Part shown: positions 39,108 through 47,837 of the stretch, piece by piece | How the letters are laid out: the number at the start of each line of letters is the position of its first letter | Numbering within the stretch: the stretch's first letter is position 1 | Assembly (NCBI RefSeq): GCF_000025265.1 | Contig: NC_013739.1 | Span: 1,116,001 to 1,180,000 of the forward strand | Direction of reading: 5' to 3' | DNA: 64,000 nucleotides | Source of the DNA: Conexibacter woesei DSM 14684 | GTDB taxonomy: Bacteria; Actinomycetota; Thermoleophilia; Solirubrobacterales; Solirubrobacteraceae | Notes under the pieces: generated by a model | Told to the model about the DNA's origin: nothing | Databases searched by the model: none | What the model saw: only the letters and a program-made list of their open reading frames with translations | Made by a program: the position numbers and the translations under genes

Positions 39108-40553
39108 GTGACTACTTTCGCCGATCTCGGCCTTTCCGCGCCGGTGCTCGAAGCACTCCGCGACGTCGGCTACGAGAACCCCAGCCCCATCCAGGAGCAG
39201 GCCATCCCGCCGCTGCTCGCCGGCAACGACATGATCGGCCAGGCGCAGACCGGCTCTGGCAAGACCGCGGCGTTCGGGCTGCCGCTGATGGAGTACGTCG
39301 ATCCCAGCGACCGCGACGTGCAGGCGCTCGTGCTGACGCCGACGCGCGAGCTGTGCATCCAGGTGACCCAGGCGCTGCGCTCCTACGGCGCGCGCAAGGG
39401 CATCGACGTCGTCGCCGTCTTCGGCGGCGCACCGATCCGCTCCCAGCAGGCGCAGCTGCGCGCCGGCGGCCAGATCGTCGTCGGCACCGTCGGCCGCGTG
39501 AAGGACCTCATCTCGCGCCACTCGCTGATGCTTCACGGCACGCGCTTCGTCGTGCTCGACGAGGCCGACGAGATGCTCGACCTCGGCTTCCTCGAGGACG
39601 TCGAGAAGATCCTCGCGCTGACGCCCGGCAGCCGCCAGACCGCGCTCTTCAGCGCGACGATGCCGCCGGAGATCAGAAAGCTCTCCGAGCGCTACCTCTA
39701 CAACCCGGTCCACGTGAAGGTGAGAGCGGCGACGCTCACCGTCGACACGGTCGAGCAGTTCTCGCTCGAGATGTCCCAGCGCGACAAGCCCGACATGCTC
39801 GGCACGGTGCTGGAGTCCGAGAAGCCCGACCAGGCGATCGTCTTCGTCCGCACGAAGATCCGCTGCGACCAGCTCTACCGCACGCTGCGCGACCGCGGCA
39901 TGAACGTCAAGGCGCTGCACGGCGACATGAGCCAGGGCCAGCGCGACGGCGTGATGCTGTCGTTCAAGTCCGGCCGCCTGCCGATCCTCGTCGCGACCGA
40001 CGTCGCCGCCCGCGGCCTCGACATCTCCTCGGTCACGCACGTCGTCAACTTCGACGTGCCGACCTCGCCTGACGTCTACGTCCACCGCATCGGGCGCACC
40101 GGTCGCGTCGGCCGCTCCGGCCGCGCGATCACGTTCTACGACTCGAAGCAGAAGCGCGACATCGAGGCGATCGAGCGGCACACGAGAACGCCGATGGCGC
40201 CGTGGACCGCCGGTGCGCGCGTGGCGGCGCTCAGAGTCGAGGTCAAGCCCAAGCGCCACGAGTCCAAGCCGCACGACGCGGCCCCCACCAACGGCGACCG
40301 CGCCGCGACGGACGGCGCGCGCACGCGGCTCGTCGTCGCCGGCGGCCTCGCGCAGGGGATCGAGCCGAAGGATCTGATCCACGCGATCACGTCGGCTGCC
40401 GGCCTCGACGGCGAGTCGGTCCGCAACATCCGCGTGCTGGAGCAGTTCGCCTTCCTCGACGTCCCCGCCGCCGACGCCGCGCGCGTCGTCGAGCAGGTCG
40501 AAGGCACCGACGTCGACGGCCACCGCCTTCGGCTCGAGCCCGTCCGGGCGTAG
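39108..40553 (+). CDS. DEAD-box ATP-dependent RNA helicase
   Basis: 481 residues. Q motif (TFADLGLSAPVLEALRDVGY), motif I AQTGSGKT, Ia PTRELCIQV, DEAD (VVLDEADEMLDLG), SAT (LFSATMP) and motif VI HRIGRTGRVGRSG are all present. The C-terminal ~75 residues (TRLVVAGGLAQGIEPKDLIH onward) look like a short DbpA/CsdA-type RNA-binding domain. It remodels structured RNA in ribosome assembly or mRNA decay and is often cold-induced. Start GTG 39108 follows GAGGGG. The stop overlaps the GTG of the NUDIX gene (TAGTG). Confidence 0.93.
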   Translation: MTTFADLGLSAPVLEALRDVGYENPSPIQEQAIPPLLAGNDMIGQAQTGSGKTAAFGLPLMEYVDPSDRDVQALVLTPTRELCIQVTQALRSYGARKGIDVVAVFGGAPIRSQQAQLRAGGQIVVGTVGRVKDLISRHSLMLHGTRFVVLDEADEMLDLGFLEDVEKILALTPGSRQTALFSATMPPEIRKLSERYLYNPVHVKVRAATLTVDTVEQFSLEMSQRDKPDMLGTVLESEKPDQAIVFVRTKIRCDQLYRTLRDRGMNVKALHGDMSQGQRDGVMLSFKSGRLPILVATDVAARGLDISSVTHVVNFDVPTSPDVYVHRIGRTGRVGRSGRAITFYDSKQKRDIEAIERHTRTPMAPWTAGARVAALRVEVKPKRHESKPHDAAPTNGDRAATDGARTRLVVAGGLAQGIEPKDLIHAITSAAGLDGESVRNIRVLEQFAFLDVPAADAARVVEQVEGTDVDGHRLRLEPVRA

Positions 40554-41020
40554 TGCCCAGACGCAGCGCCGGAATCCTGCTGTTCAGGCGCCGCGACGGT
40601 GAGCCGGAGGTGCTGCTGGTGCACCCCGGCGGCCCTTTCTGGGCGAAGAAGGACGACGGCGCCTGGTCGCTGCCGAAGGGCGAGCACGACGACGCCGAGG
40701 ACGCCGTCGTCGCGGCCCGGCGCGAGTTCTTCGAGGAGCTCGGCAGCAGGCTCCCGGCGGGCAGGATCACGCCGCTGGGCGAGGTCAGACAGAAGGGCGG
40801 CAAGCTCGTCGCCGCGTGGGCGGTCGAGGGCGACCTCGACGCGTCGGCGATCAGGAGCAACAGCTTCGAGCTGGAGTGGCCGCCGCGCTCAGGCCGTCTC
40901 CAGCGGTTCCCCGAGGTCGATCGCGCGGGCTGGTTCGGGCTCGACGCGGCACGCGTCAAGCTGCTCCCGGCGCAGGTGCCGTTCATCGACCGCATCGCCG
41001 AGCTGCTGGACGCGCGGTGA
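40553..41020 (+). CDS. NUDIX hydrolase
   Basis: 155 residues. The Nudix box is complete: GEHDDAEDAVVAARREFFEELG with the conserved Gly, Glu and REFxEE core. The AGILLFRRRDGEPEVLLVHPG start resembles small MutT/Ap4A-type NUDIX proteins. It hydrolyses a nucleoside diphosphate derivative. GTG start overlaps the helicase TAG, so it is translationally coupled to an RNA helicase, which may hint at an RNA-related or nucleotide-cleaning role. Confidence 0.88.
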   Translation: MPRRSAGILLFRRRDGEPEVLLVHPGGPFWAKKDDGAWSLPKGEHDDAEDAVVAARREFFEELGSRLPAGRITPLGEVRQKGGKLVAAWAVEGDLDASAIRSNSFELEWPPRSGRLQRFPEVDRAGWFGLDAARVKLLPAQVPFIDRIAELLDAR

Positions 41021-41071
41021 GGGCCTACCAAGGTCGCTCCGCGACGTAGACCATCGGCCGATGACCCGGCC

Positions 41072-41095
41072 GGCGCCACTCGCGAGAGTGGCGCC
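41072..41095 (+). promoter_or_regulatory. 10-bp GCGA-tetraloop hairpin abutting a start codon
   Basis: GGCGCCACTC (41072-41081), loop GCGA (a GNRA tetraloop), GAGTGGCGCC (41086-41095); the perfect stem ends exactly one base before the ATG at 41096. Any Shine-Dalgarno (the GAGTGG segment) is inside the 3' arm, so folded mRNA would hide it. It could equally act as terminator for the NUDIX transcript. Confidence 0.7.
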
Positions 41096-42202
41096 ATGCA
41101 CGAGCAGAAGATCAGCCGGGCGCGGTTCCTGGCAGCGGCCGCGGCGGCGGGGGTCGCGGCTGCGACGAGCGCGAACGGCGCGGGCGCGGCTCGGCCCCGC
41201 GGGCTGACGTATCGCGGCGTCGGGTACGAGGTCGCCGACGGCGCGACGCCCCACACGGGCTGGAACGCCGCGCGGATGCGTGCCGACTTGGGCGCGATCG
41301 CGGACGAGCTGCACGCCAGCTCCGTCTCGGTCTACGGTGACGGCGTCGAGCGGCTTGCCAGGACGGCTGCGCAGGCGGCCGATCGCGGCCTGCACGTCTC
41401 GCTCCAGCCGCGGCTGGCCGACGTTCCGCAGCGGGAGATCCTCGACCACCTGGCGGAGACCGGACGGCACGCCGAGCAGCTGCGACGCGACGGCGCGGAC
41501 GTGGAGCTCAGCGTCGGCGCCGAGTTCATGCTGTTCGTCCCCGGCATCGTGCCTGGAGGCGACGCGCTCGAGCGGGTCGACAGTCTGCTCACCGGGAGAT
41601 TCGACCACGCGAGGATGCAGCGGCGCCTCGACCGCTTCGTCGCGGAGGCGGCGGCCGTCGGCCGCTCCGTCTTCGGCGGTGCGCTGACGTACGGCGCAGC
41701 GCACGACGACCGCGTCGACTGGAGCCTGTTCGACGTCGTCAGCGTCAACTACTACGCCGACTTCGCTCGCCGCGCCGCTCATGTCCGCGCGCTGGCGCGG
41801 CACCGGCGCTGGGGCAAGCCGGTGGCGATCTCGGAGTTCGGCACCTGCACCTACGCGGGGGCGCCGCGGCGCGGAGGGATGGGCTGGAACGTGGTCGACT
41901 ACTCCACGAATCCGGAGCGGATCGCCGCGCGTCTGGTCCGCAGCGAACGCTCGCAGGCGGAGTACATCGCGAGGATGCTCGACCTGTTCGAGTCGATCGG
42001 GCTGCATGCGGCGACCGTCTACAACTTCGTCACCCCCGACGCCCCGCACCGCCGCGATCCGCGCTACGACCTCGACCTCGCGAGCTACGCGATCGTCAAG
42101 CCGATCTGGAGGACGCGCGAGCGGCCGACGGCCGGCTGGCACTGGGAGCGCAAGGAGGCGTTCCGCGCCGTCGCCCGGCACTACGCGCGATTTGGGGTGT
42201 AA
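41096..42202 (+). CDS. Exported TIM-barrel glycosidase-like protein
   Basis: 368 residues. The N-terminus has a signal sequence with an early RARF (about 1-32), possibly a Tat-type leader ([19 protein letters not shown]). The mature part alternates strand and helix as in GH-A clan TIM barrels, with two acidic strand ends: SVGAEFML and [11 protein letters not shown], the second matching the catalytic-nucleophile strand position. Aromatic residues (VNYYADF, YNFVTPD) line the putative cleft. Related actinobacterial proteins are annotated only as hypothetical or abortive-infection-like. Sugar hydrolase activity is inferred. A hairpin abuts the start codon. Confidence 0.6.
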   Translation: MHEQKISRARFLAAAAAAGVAAATSANGAGAARPRGLTYRGVGYEVADGATPHTGWNAARMRADLGAIADELHASSVSVYGDGVERLARTAAQAADRGLHVSLQPRLADVPQREILDHLAETGRHAEQLRRDGADVELSVGAEFMLFVPGIVPGGDALERVDSLLTGRFDHARMQRRLDRFVAEAAAVGRSVFGGALTYGAAHDDRVDWSLFDVVSVNYYADFARRAAHVRALARHRRWGKPVAISEFGTCTYAGAPRRGGMGWNVVDYSTNPERIAARLVRSERSQAEYIARMLDLFESIGLHAATVYNFVTPDAPHRRDPRYDLDLASYAIVKPIWRTRERPTAGWHWERKEAFRAVARHYARFGV

Positions 42203-42212
42203 TGTCGAACGC

Positions 42213-42671
42213 ATGTCACAGGCAACCATGCACACCAGCCACGGCGCGATCGTGATCGAGCTGTTCGACGAGGACGCGCCCAAGACCGTCGAGAACTTCC
42301 GCAGACTGTCGGGCGACGGCTTCTACGACGGGCTCGTCTTCCACCGCGTGATCAGAGACTTCATGATCCAAGGCGGCTGTCCCGAGGGCACCGGCACCGG
42401 TGGTCCGGGCTACAAGTTCGAGGACGAGTTCAACGACCACAAGGTCGTCCGCGGCGCGCTCGCGATGGCGAACGCCGGCCCGAACACCAACGGCTCGCAG
42501 TTCTTCCTCGTGACCGTCGACGCCGCCCCCTGGCTCGACGGCAAGCACACCGTCTTCGGGAAGATCGTCGACGGGATGGACGCGGTCGACGCGATCGAGG
42601 GCCTGGAGACCGACGCCCGCGACCGCCCGGTCGAGCCCGCCGGAATCGAGCGCATCGAGCTGAGCGAGTAG
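42213..42671 (+). CDS. Peptidyl-prolyl cis-trans isomerase, cyclophilin type
   Basis: 152 residues. Cyclophilin blocks are clear: [19 protein letters not shown], catalytic Arg in [13 protein letters not shown], then [30 protein letters not shown] and [15 protein letters not shown]. Cytosolic PpiB-type (no signal peptide). It catalyses proline isomerisation in protein folding. ATG 42213 begins 10 bp after the preceding stop; the upstream bases TTTGGGGTGTAATGTC overlap that gene. Confidence 0.95.
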   Translation: MSQATMHTSHGAIVIELFDEDAPKTVENFRRLSGDGFYDGLVFHRVIRDFMIQGGCPEGTGTGGPGYKFEDEFNDHKVVRGALAMANAGPNTNGSQFFLVTVDAAPWLDGKHTVFGKIVDGMDAVDAIEGLETDARDRPVEPAGIERIELSE

Positions 42672-42767
42672 CGGCCGCACGCACTCGCGCGGCATCGGCC
42701 GCGCGAAGCCGTGCAATTTGCGCCAGGACGCGCGGGACTCGCCTCCCGCGCGTCGAAACTGGCGGCG

Positions 42768-43154
42768 ATGCGCTCCTGGTCGCCCGCAGTCGCCGTTCTC
42801 GCAGCCGCGCTGCCGTTCGCCGCGCAGGCGGCAGCGGCCGCGCCCGCGCCCGGCGGGCAGTTGCAGCGCTCGACCGCGGTCGGCGTCAGCGCCCGCGAGT
42901 TCCGCCTCACGCCGTATCGCACCCGCGTGCCCGCGGGCGAGGTGCGCTTCAACCTGACGAACTTCGGCGAGGACGCGCACGACCTCGTCGTGCGCAGCGC
43001 GAGCGGGCGCGTCGTGGGCCGCTCCGCCGAAGTCAGAGCGGGCTCTCGCACGGTCCTGCGCGTGCGGCTGCGGCGTGGCAGCTTCCGCCTCAGCTGCGAC
43101 GTCGCCGACCACGCCCGGCGCGGCATGCGCGCGACGCTGAAGGCCGTCCGCTGA
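42768..43154 (+). CDS. Exported cupredoxin-like protein
   Basis: 128 residues from ATG 42768, giving a clean signal peptide (AVAVLAAALPFAAQAAAAA). The mature domain has a plastocyanin-type fold with all candidate type-1 copper ligands: His in GEDAHDLVV, then Cys, His and Met in SCDVADHARRGM (C-x4-H-x4-M). It probably carries electrons or copper outside the membrane. A GTG at 42711 is an alternative start, but would precede the signal peptide. Its stop overlaps the ATG of the DUF1800 gene, forming a three-gene operon with DUF1800 and DUF1501. Confidence 0.8.
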   Translation: MRSWSPAVAVLAAALPFAAQAAAAAPAPGGQLQRSTAVGVSAREFRLTPYRTRVPAGEVRFNLTNFGEDAHDLVVRSASGRVVGRSAEVRAGSRTVLRVRLRRGSFRLSCDVADHARRGMRATLKAVR

Positions 43155-44530
43155 TGGCGAGACGGCGGCGCAGCGCCCCCGGCCGCACGCGCCGGCCGGT
43201 CTCCAACGGCGGTTGGACCGAGGCGCACGTCCACCGCCTCTTCTGGCGTGCGGGCTTCGGCGCGACCGCTGCGGAGGCGCGCACGTGGGCGCGCCGTGGC
43301 CGCGCGGCGACGCTCGACTTCATCGTCAAGGGGCCGCCCGGCGGGCCCCGTCTGATCGGCCCCGAGCCGCACGACGAGGGGCGGCGTCTGGATCCTGTCA
43401 ACGAGTGGGGCGACGACGTGCTGTGGTGGCTGGACCGGATGATCCGCAGCAACCGGCCGCTGGTCGAGAAGATGACGCTCTTCTGGCACGACCACTTCGC
43501 GACGGCCGATCAGGACACGCCGCTGATGCTCGCGCAGAACCGCCTCTTCCGCCGCCACGCGCTCGGCGCCTTCCGGCCGCTGCTGCGGGAGGTCACGCGC
43601 GACCCGGCGATGCAGCTGTGGCTGTCGCTGGCGGACTCGACCAAGGACCACCCGAACGAGAACTACGCGCGCGAGCTGATGGAGCTGTTCACGCTCGGCG
43701 GCGGCTACAGCGAGCGCGACGTGCGCCAGGCAGCGCGGGCGCTGACGGGCTTCCGCTCGAAGTGGGGCGATCGCGGGCTGGAGTGGATCCGCTACGACGC
43801 TGACGAGCACGACAGGGGCGTCAAGCGGATCCTCGGCAGAAGCGGCCGCTTCGACGTCGACGGCGTGCTCGACCTCGTCTGCGACCACCCGCGCCACGCG
43901 CCGTTCCTCGTCACGAAGCTGTGGGAGTTCTTCGTCGCGACGCCGCCGAGCGGCGCGACGGTGCGCGCGCTGGCGGCGACCTACCGCCGCGCGGGCTTGC
44001 GGGTCGAGCCCGTCGTCCGCCAGATCCTCGACCACCCGACGCTCTACCGCGATCTCGACGCGCCCGATCTCGTCAAGTGGCCGGTCGTCTACGTCGCGGG
44101 CGCGATGCGGATGACCGGCAGCCACGTCACGCACGGATATCCGGTCTGGATGCTCAGCACGATGGGTCAGCAGCTGTTCCGCCCGCCGAGCGTCGCCGGC
44201 TGGGACTGGGGCGCGAAGTGGATGTCGTCGAACGCGATGCGCCAGCGCTTCGCGTTCGCCAACTACGTCGTCGCCGAGGGCCGGCCGAGAGTCCGCAGAG
44301 GCGCGTACAAGGCGACGCTGAGACCACAGCGCGCGGTCGAGCTTGCGATCGCCGCGGTCGGCTCGCCGCCCGTCTCGCCGCGCACGCGGCGCGTGCTGAC
44401 GCAGCTCGCCGCGACCTGGTTCGACGACCTGCCGCGCTCGTGGCGCGACGACGCCGGCTGGCGCGCCGAGTCGCTGCAGCGCGCGCTGCGCCACCTGCTG
44501 ATCGCCGGCCCGGAGGCCCAGCTCTGCTGA
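43154..44530 (+). CDS. DUF1800 family protein
   Basis: 458 residues. Family signatures: HRLFWRAGFGATAAEARTWA, MTLFWHDHFATADQ, the strongly conserved NENYARELMELFTLGGGY and the C-terminal SVAGWDWGAKWMSSN. Function is unknown; genes for DUF1800 and DUF1501 proteins are usually paired in environmental bacteria and have been connected with exported or copper-containing systems. No classical signal peptide here (basic start RRRRSAPGRTRR), so export could depend on the Tat-bearing DUF1501 partner. ATGs at both ends overlap neighbour stops. Confidence 0.85.
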   Translation: MARRRRSAPGRTRRPVSNGGWTEAHVHRLFWRAGFGATAAEARTWARRGRAATLDFIVKGPPGGPRLIGPEPHDEGRRLDPVNEWGDDVLWWLDRMIRSNRPLVEKMTLFWHDHFATADQDTPLMLAQNRLFRRHALGAFRPLLREVTRDPAMQLWLSLADSTKDHPNENYARELMELFTLGGGYSERDVRQAARALTGFRSKWGDRGLEWIRYDADEHDRGVKRILGRSGRFDVDGVLDLVCDHPRHAPFLVTKLWEFFVATPPSGATVRALAATYRRAGLRVEPVVRQILDHPTLYRDLDAPDLVKWPVVYVAGAMRMTGSHVTHGYPVWMLSTMGQQLFRPPSVAGWDWGAKWMSSNAMRQRFAFANYVVAEGRPRVRRGAYKATLRPQRAVELAIAAVGSPPVSPRTRRVLTQLAATWFDDLPRSWRDDAGWRAESLQRALRHLLIAGPEAQLC

Positions 44531-45894
44531 TGCGACCCGATCGACCCGTCCACAAGGGCTGCGACGACTTCCGCCAGACGAGCGCCGGCATCCGCGACCG
44601 CTGGCTGGAGGGCGGCGGCGGGCTGACCCGCCGCGAGGTGATCGGCGCCGGCCTCGGCGGCGCGCTGGCGATCTGGGCCGGGCGCGAGATGGGCGCCGGC
44701 GACGTGCTCGCCGCGGCCGAGGCGCAGGCGGCGAGCGCGCCGGGCGCGCCCGTGCTCGTGACCGTCTTCCTGCCGGGCGGCTGCGACCTGCTCGACACGC
44801 TGATCCCGGTCGGCCAGTACGGCCGCTACGCCGACCTGCGGCCCGGCACCAAGCTCGGCGACCCGCCGCTGCTCGGCGCGACCGGGCTCGCCGTCCACCC
44901 GGCGCTCGCGGAGGGGTTGAACGGCGGTGTGAAGGGGCTGTTCGAGGCCGGCAAGGTCGGCTTCCTGCCCGGGATCGACTACGCCAACCCCGACCTCTCG
45001 CACTTCCACTCGCGCCACTTCTGGGAGACGGGGCTGATCACCGACCGCGCCGCCGCCGGCTGGCTCGGGCGCTGGCTCGACCGCAACGGCTCGCGCGAGA
45101 ACCCGCTCCAGGGGCTGACGCTCGGCTCGACGCTGTCGCCGGTGCTGAGCACTGCCACCGCGCCGGTCGCGGCGCTCGAGTCGCCGCGCGACGTCGGGCT
45201 GGACATCTGGGGCGTCGACGAGAAGCCGCACCGGCGGATGCTGGCGGCGTGGGAGCAGCTCGCAGCGGGCGGCGACCGCCGCGCCGGGCCGGCCGCGGTG
45301 CGCGAGGCGTCGCTGCTGGCGAAGCGCGTCGGCGACCGGCTGGCGCCGTACGCGGAGCAGGACGGCAAGGACCCGCTCGCGCCGTCGGTCGCCTACCCCG
45401 AGGAGGACGGCTTCGGCCAGCGGCTCTCGCGGATCGCGGCGCTGATCGCGCAGCCGCTCGGCGTGCGCGTCGTCGCGGTCCAGGCCGACGGCGAGTTCGA
45501 CACGCACGACAACCAGCCGGAGGACCTCGCCGCGGGCCTCAGATCGGTCTCGCAGTCGCTCTCCGCGTTCCAGGCCGACCTGGAGGCGCGCGGCGTCGCC
45601 GACCGCGTGCTGACGCTGGTGTGGTCGGAGTTCGGCCGCCGGCCGAAGGGCAACGAGTCGTCCGGCACGGACCACGGCGCAGGCGGGATCGCCTGGGTCC
45701 AGGGCACGCGCGCCGCGTCCGGGATCCTGACCGACTACCCGAGCCTGACATCGCTCGATCGCGACGACAACCTGCGCGTCACCGTCGACTTCCGCAAGGT
45801 CTACGCCTCGCTGATCGAGGGCTGGCTGGGGACCGCCGCCGACGACGTGATCCCGCGCGCGGGCGCCTACGGCCGGCTCGCGCTGTCGCGTTAG
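44530..45894 (+). CDS. DUF1501 family protein with Tat-like leader
   Basis: 454 residues. A twin-arginine motif (GLTRREVIGAGLGGALAIWAG, about 36-56) indicates Tat export after folding. The body has the alkaline-phosphatase-superfamily-like DUF1501 features: TVFLPGGCDLLDTLIPVGQY, SHFHSRHFWETG, GEFDTHDNQ and VWSEFGRRPKGNESSGTDHG, rich in His/Asp/Glu suited to metal binding. Role unknown; its constant pairing with DUF1800 suggests a complex. Stop overlaps by 4 bp the convergent penicillin-binding protein gene end (45891-45894). Confidence 0.87.
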   Translation: MRPDRPVHKGCDDFRQTSAGIRDRWLEGGGGLTRREVIGAGLGGALAIWAGREMGAGDVLAAAEAQAASAPGAPVLVTVFLPGGCDLLDTLIPVGQYGRYADLRPGTKLGDPPLLGATGLAVHPALAEGLNGGVKGLFEAGKVGFLPGIDYANPDLSHFHSRHFWETGLITDRAAAGWLGRWLDRNGSRENPLQGLTLGSTLSPVLSTATAPVAALESPRDVGLDIWGVDEKPHRRMLAAWEQLAAGGDRRAGPAAVREASLLAKRVGDRLAPYAEQDGKDPLAPSVAYPEEDGFGQRLSRIAALIAQPLGVRVVAVQADGEFDTHDNQPEDLAAGLRSVSQSLSAFQADLEARGVADRVLTLVWSEFGRRPKGNESSGTDHGAGGIAWVQGTRAASGILTDYPSLTSLDRDDNLRVTVDFRKVYASLIEGWLGTAADDVIPRAGAYGRLALSR

Positions 45895-47693
45895 CGGTCG
45901 GGCTGCGGCGCCGGGCCGTCGCCGTCGTCCTGCTGTGCGAGCGCCGCGAGCAGCAGCTCGCGCGCGACCGGCGCCGCGGTCTCGCCGCCCGCGCCCGAGC
46001 CGGACAGCACGACGCCGACGGCGACGCGCGGCGTATCGCCGTCGTCGTCGCCGCCGCCGCCGCCGGCCGGCGCGTAGGCGACGAACCACGCGTCGGTGTC
46101 GGTCGGGTCGTCCTCGTCGGTGCAGGTGCCGGCCTCGACCTCCTCGGGCGGGCACGTCTGCGTCGCGCGCAGCTCCGCGGTGCCGGTCTTGCCCGCGACC
46201 GGGACGCCGTCGATCGCCGCCGCGCCGCCGGTCCCGTCCTCGACGACGGCGCGCATCGCGCGCTGCACGACTCGCGCAACGGCGGGCGTCGTCGCGCGGC
46301 GGGGCGGCGCGGGCGCGGCGGCCGCGTCGACCGTCAGCCGCGGTCGCACGCCGTCGCGGGCGATCGTCGTGGCGACGCTCGCCATCTGCAGCGCGCTCGC
46401 GACGACCTTGCCCTGGCCGATCGCGTTCGAGCCGACGGCGAGCGGGTCGTCGTCGGAGCCGGTCGCCGGGAACGCCGACGTCGCCGCGCCCCCAAGGTCC
46501 GACGGCGCGTTGAAGCCGAACCGCTCCGCGACCGCCGCCAGCCGCTGCGGGCCGGCGGCGACGCCGAGCGGCGCGAAGACCGAGTTGCACGAGTGCGCGA
46601 AGCTCTCCACCAGCGTGCCGCCGCAGCGCTCGCCGTTCGCGTTCTGCAGCGGCGCGCCGCCGAGCAGCGCCTGCTGCTCGTACGGATACGTCGACTCCTC
46701 CGTCGCGGCGCTCGACTCCAGCGCCGCGACGAGCGTGAGGATCTTGAACGTCGAGCCGGGCGGGCCGAGGCCAGAGAACGGCGTGCCGGCGAAGCCGAGC
46801 ACCGCGCCGTCGCGCGGATCGACCGCGACCGCGCCGCCCGGCCGCCCCGCGAGCGCGTCGGCCGCCGCCCGCACGACGGATGGAACGATCGTCGTCGTGA
46901 CCGCGGCCGGCGCGCTCGGCAGCCGCTGCGCGAGCACGCGGCGACCGGCGAGCAGCTCGCCGCCGGGCGTGCCGGTGAGGCGGTCGTCGAGCGCGCGTTC
47001 GAGGCCGTTGAGTCCGACCGCGGCGGTGCTCGGCACGCCGCGCGCCTGCAACGCCAGCAGGCGCGCCGGCTCCGGCTCTCCCAGCACGCCGACCGTCTGG
47101 CCGGCGACGTCGGCGACCGCCGCGTCCGGCGCGCGCTCCGGGCCGGCCGCGAGCACCGAGCCGTCGGCGGCGAGCAGGCTCGCGCGCGGCGCCAGCCGCG
47201 TCCGCGCCGACAGCCGCTCGCCGTGCCGCAGGCCCGGGAAGACGAGCTGCGGGCTCCAGCGCACACGGGGCGCGTCGCCGTCGTCGAGCGGGAGCGTCAG
47301 CGTCGCGGCGACGGAGCCGAACGCGTGCGTCGGCACGCGCAGCCGCAAACGCACCGCGTGCTCGCTCGCGCTCACGTCGTCGGCTGGCCCGATCCGCGGG
47401 GCGGTCGCGATCCGCAGCGCGGTGCGGTGGAGGTGGGCGAAACGCGCGGCCGGCGTCGCACGGCGCGCCGCCGGCGTCAGCAGCGCGTGCATCGCGGCGT
47501 AGTCGCCGTGCTGCCACGCGCGCACGTAGGCGCGGCCGAGCGCGACCCGCTCGGCCTCGCCGCCGTCGCCGCGCAGCAGCACGACGGCGCCCGCGCAGAG
47601 CAGCAGCGGGACGAGCAGCAGCAGCGCGCGACGGCGCCAGAAGACCGCGCGCGGCGGCGCGGCTCTGCGAGAGGTTCGGCGGGGCGTCGTCAT
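45891..47693 (-). CDS. Penicillin-binding protein with MecA-N-like domain
   Basis: 600 residues. One N-terminal membrane helix (LLLLVPLLLCAGAVVLL) is followed by an NTF2-like MecA N-terminal domain (about 50-145, RAYVRAWQHGDYAAMHALLT), a PBP dimerisation segment and a transpeptidase domain. Active-site motifs: SxxK in PPGSTFK, SxN in AHSCNS, KTG in VAGKTGTAELR. It cross-links peptidoglycan outside the membrane; the domain order is like class B PBPs of the PBP2a/PbpA type that can be beta-lactam-insensitive, but resistance is not implied. The C-terminus ends in an Asp/Gly-rich tail. Confidence 0.9.
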   Translation of the reverse strand: MTTPRRTSRRAAPPRAVFWRRRALLLLVPLLLCAGAVVLLRGDGGEAERVALGRAYVRAWQHGDYAAMHALLTPAARRATPAARFAHLHRTALRIATAPRIGPADDVSASEHAVRLRLRVPTHAFGSVAATLTLPLDDGDAPRVRWSPQLVFPGLRHGERLSARTRLAPRASLLAADGSVLAAGPERAPDAAVADVAGQTVGVLGEPEPARLLALQARGVPSTAAVGLNGLERALDDRLTGTPGGELLAGRRVLAQRLPSAPAAVTTTIVPSVVRAAADALAGRPGGAVAVDPRDGAVLGFAGTPFSGLGPPGSTFKILTLVAALESSAATEESTYPYEQQALLGGAPLQNANGERCGGTLVESFAHSCNSVFAPLGVAAGPQRLAAVAERFGFNAPSDLGGAATSAFPATGSDDDPLAVGSNAIGQGKVVASALQMASVATTIARDGVRPRLTVDAAAAPAPPRRATTPAVARVVQRAMRAVVEDGTGGAAAIDGVPVAGKTGTAELRATQTCPPEEVEAGTCTDEDDPTDTDAWFVAYAPAGGGGGDDDGDTPRVAVGVVLSGSGAGGETAAPVARELLLAALAQQDDGDGPAPQPDR

Positions 47694-47837
47694 CGCGGGC
47701 TCGCCTCCACGTCGCGGTGGTGCCCGCCGTTCCCCCCTCCGCGCCGGGGCGCGGAACTGGCCAGCTGGCCAAACGTCGCTCCGGCTTCGGTAGGGTGGAT
47801 GTCCAGGACGAGCGACCGAACCGAAGAGGAGAGGGTC

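Noticed and set aside
41096-42202. Phage-defence abortive-infection protein
   Set aside because: It has an export signal and TIM-barrel glycosidase-like active-site strands; no defence neighbours.
45891-47693. Penicillin-binding protein as a beta-lactam resistance determinant
   Set aside because: The MecA-N-like domain is common in native class B PBPs of actinobacteria; nothing in sequence or context indicates acquired resistance.
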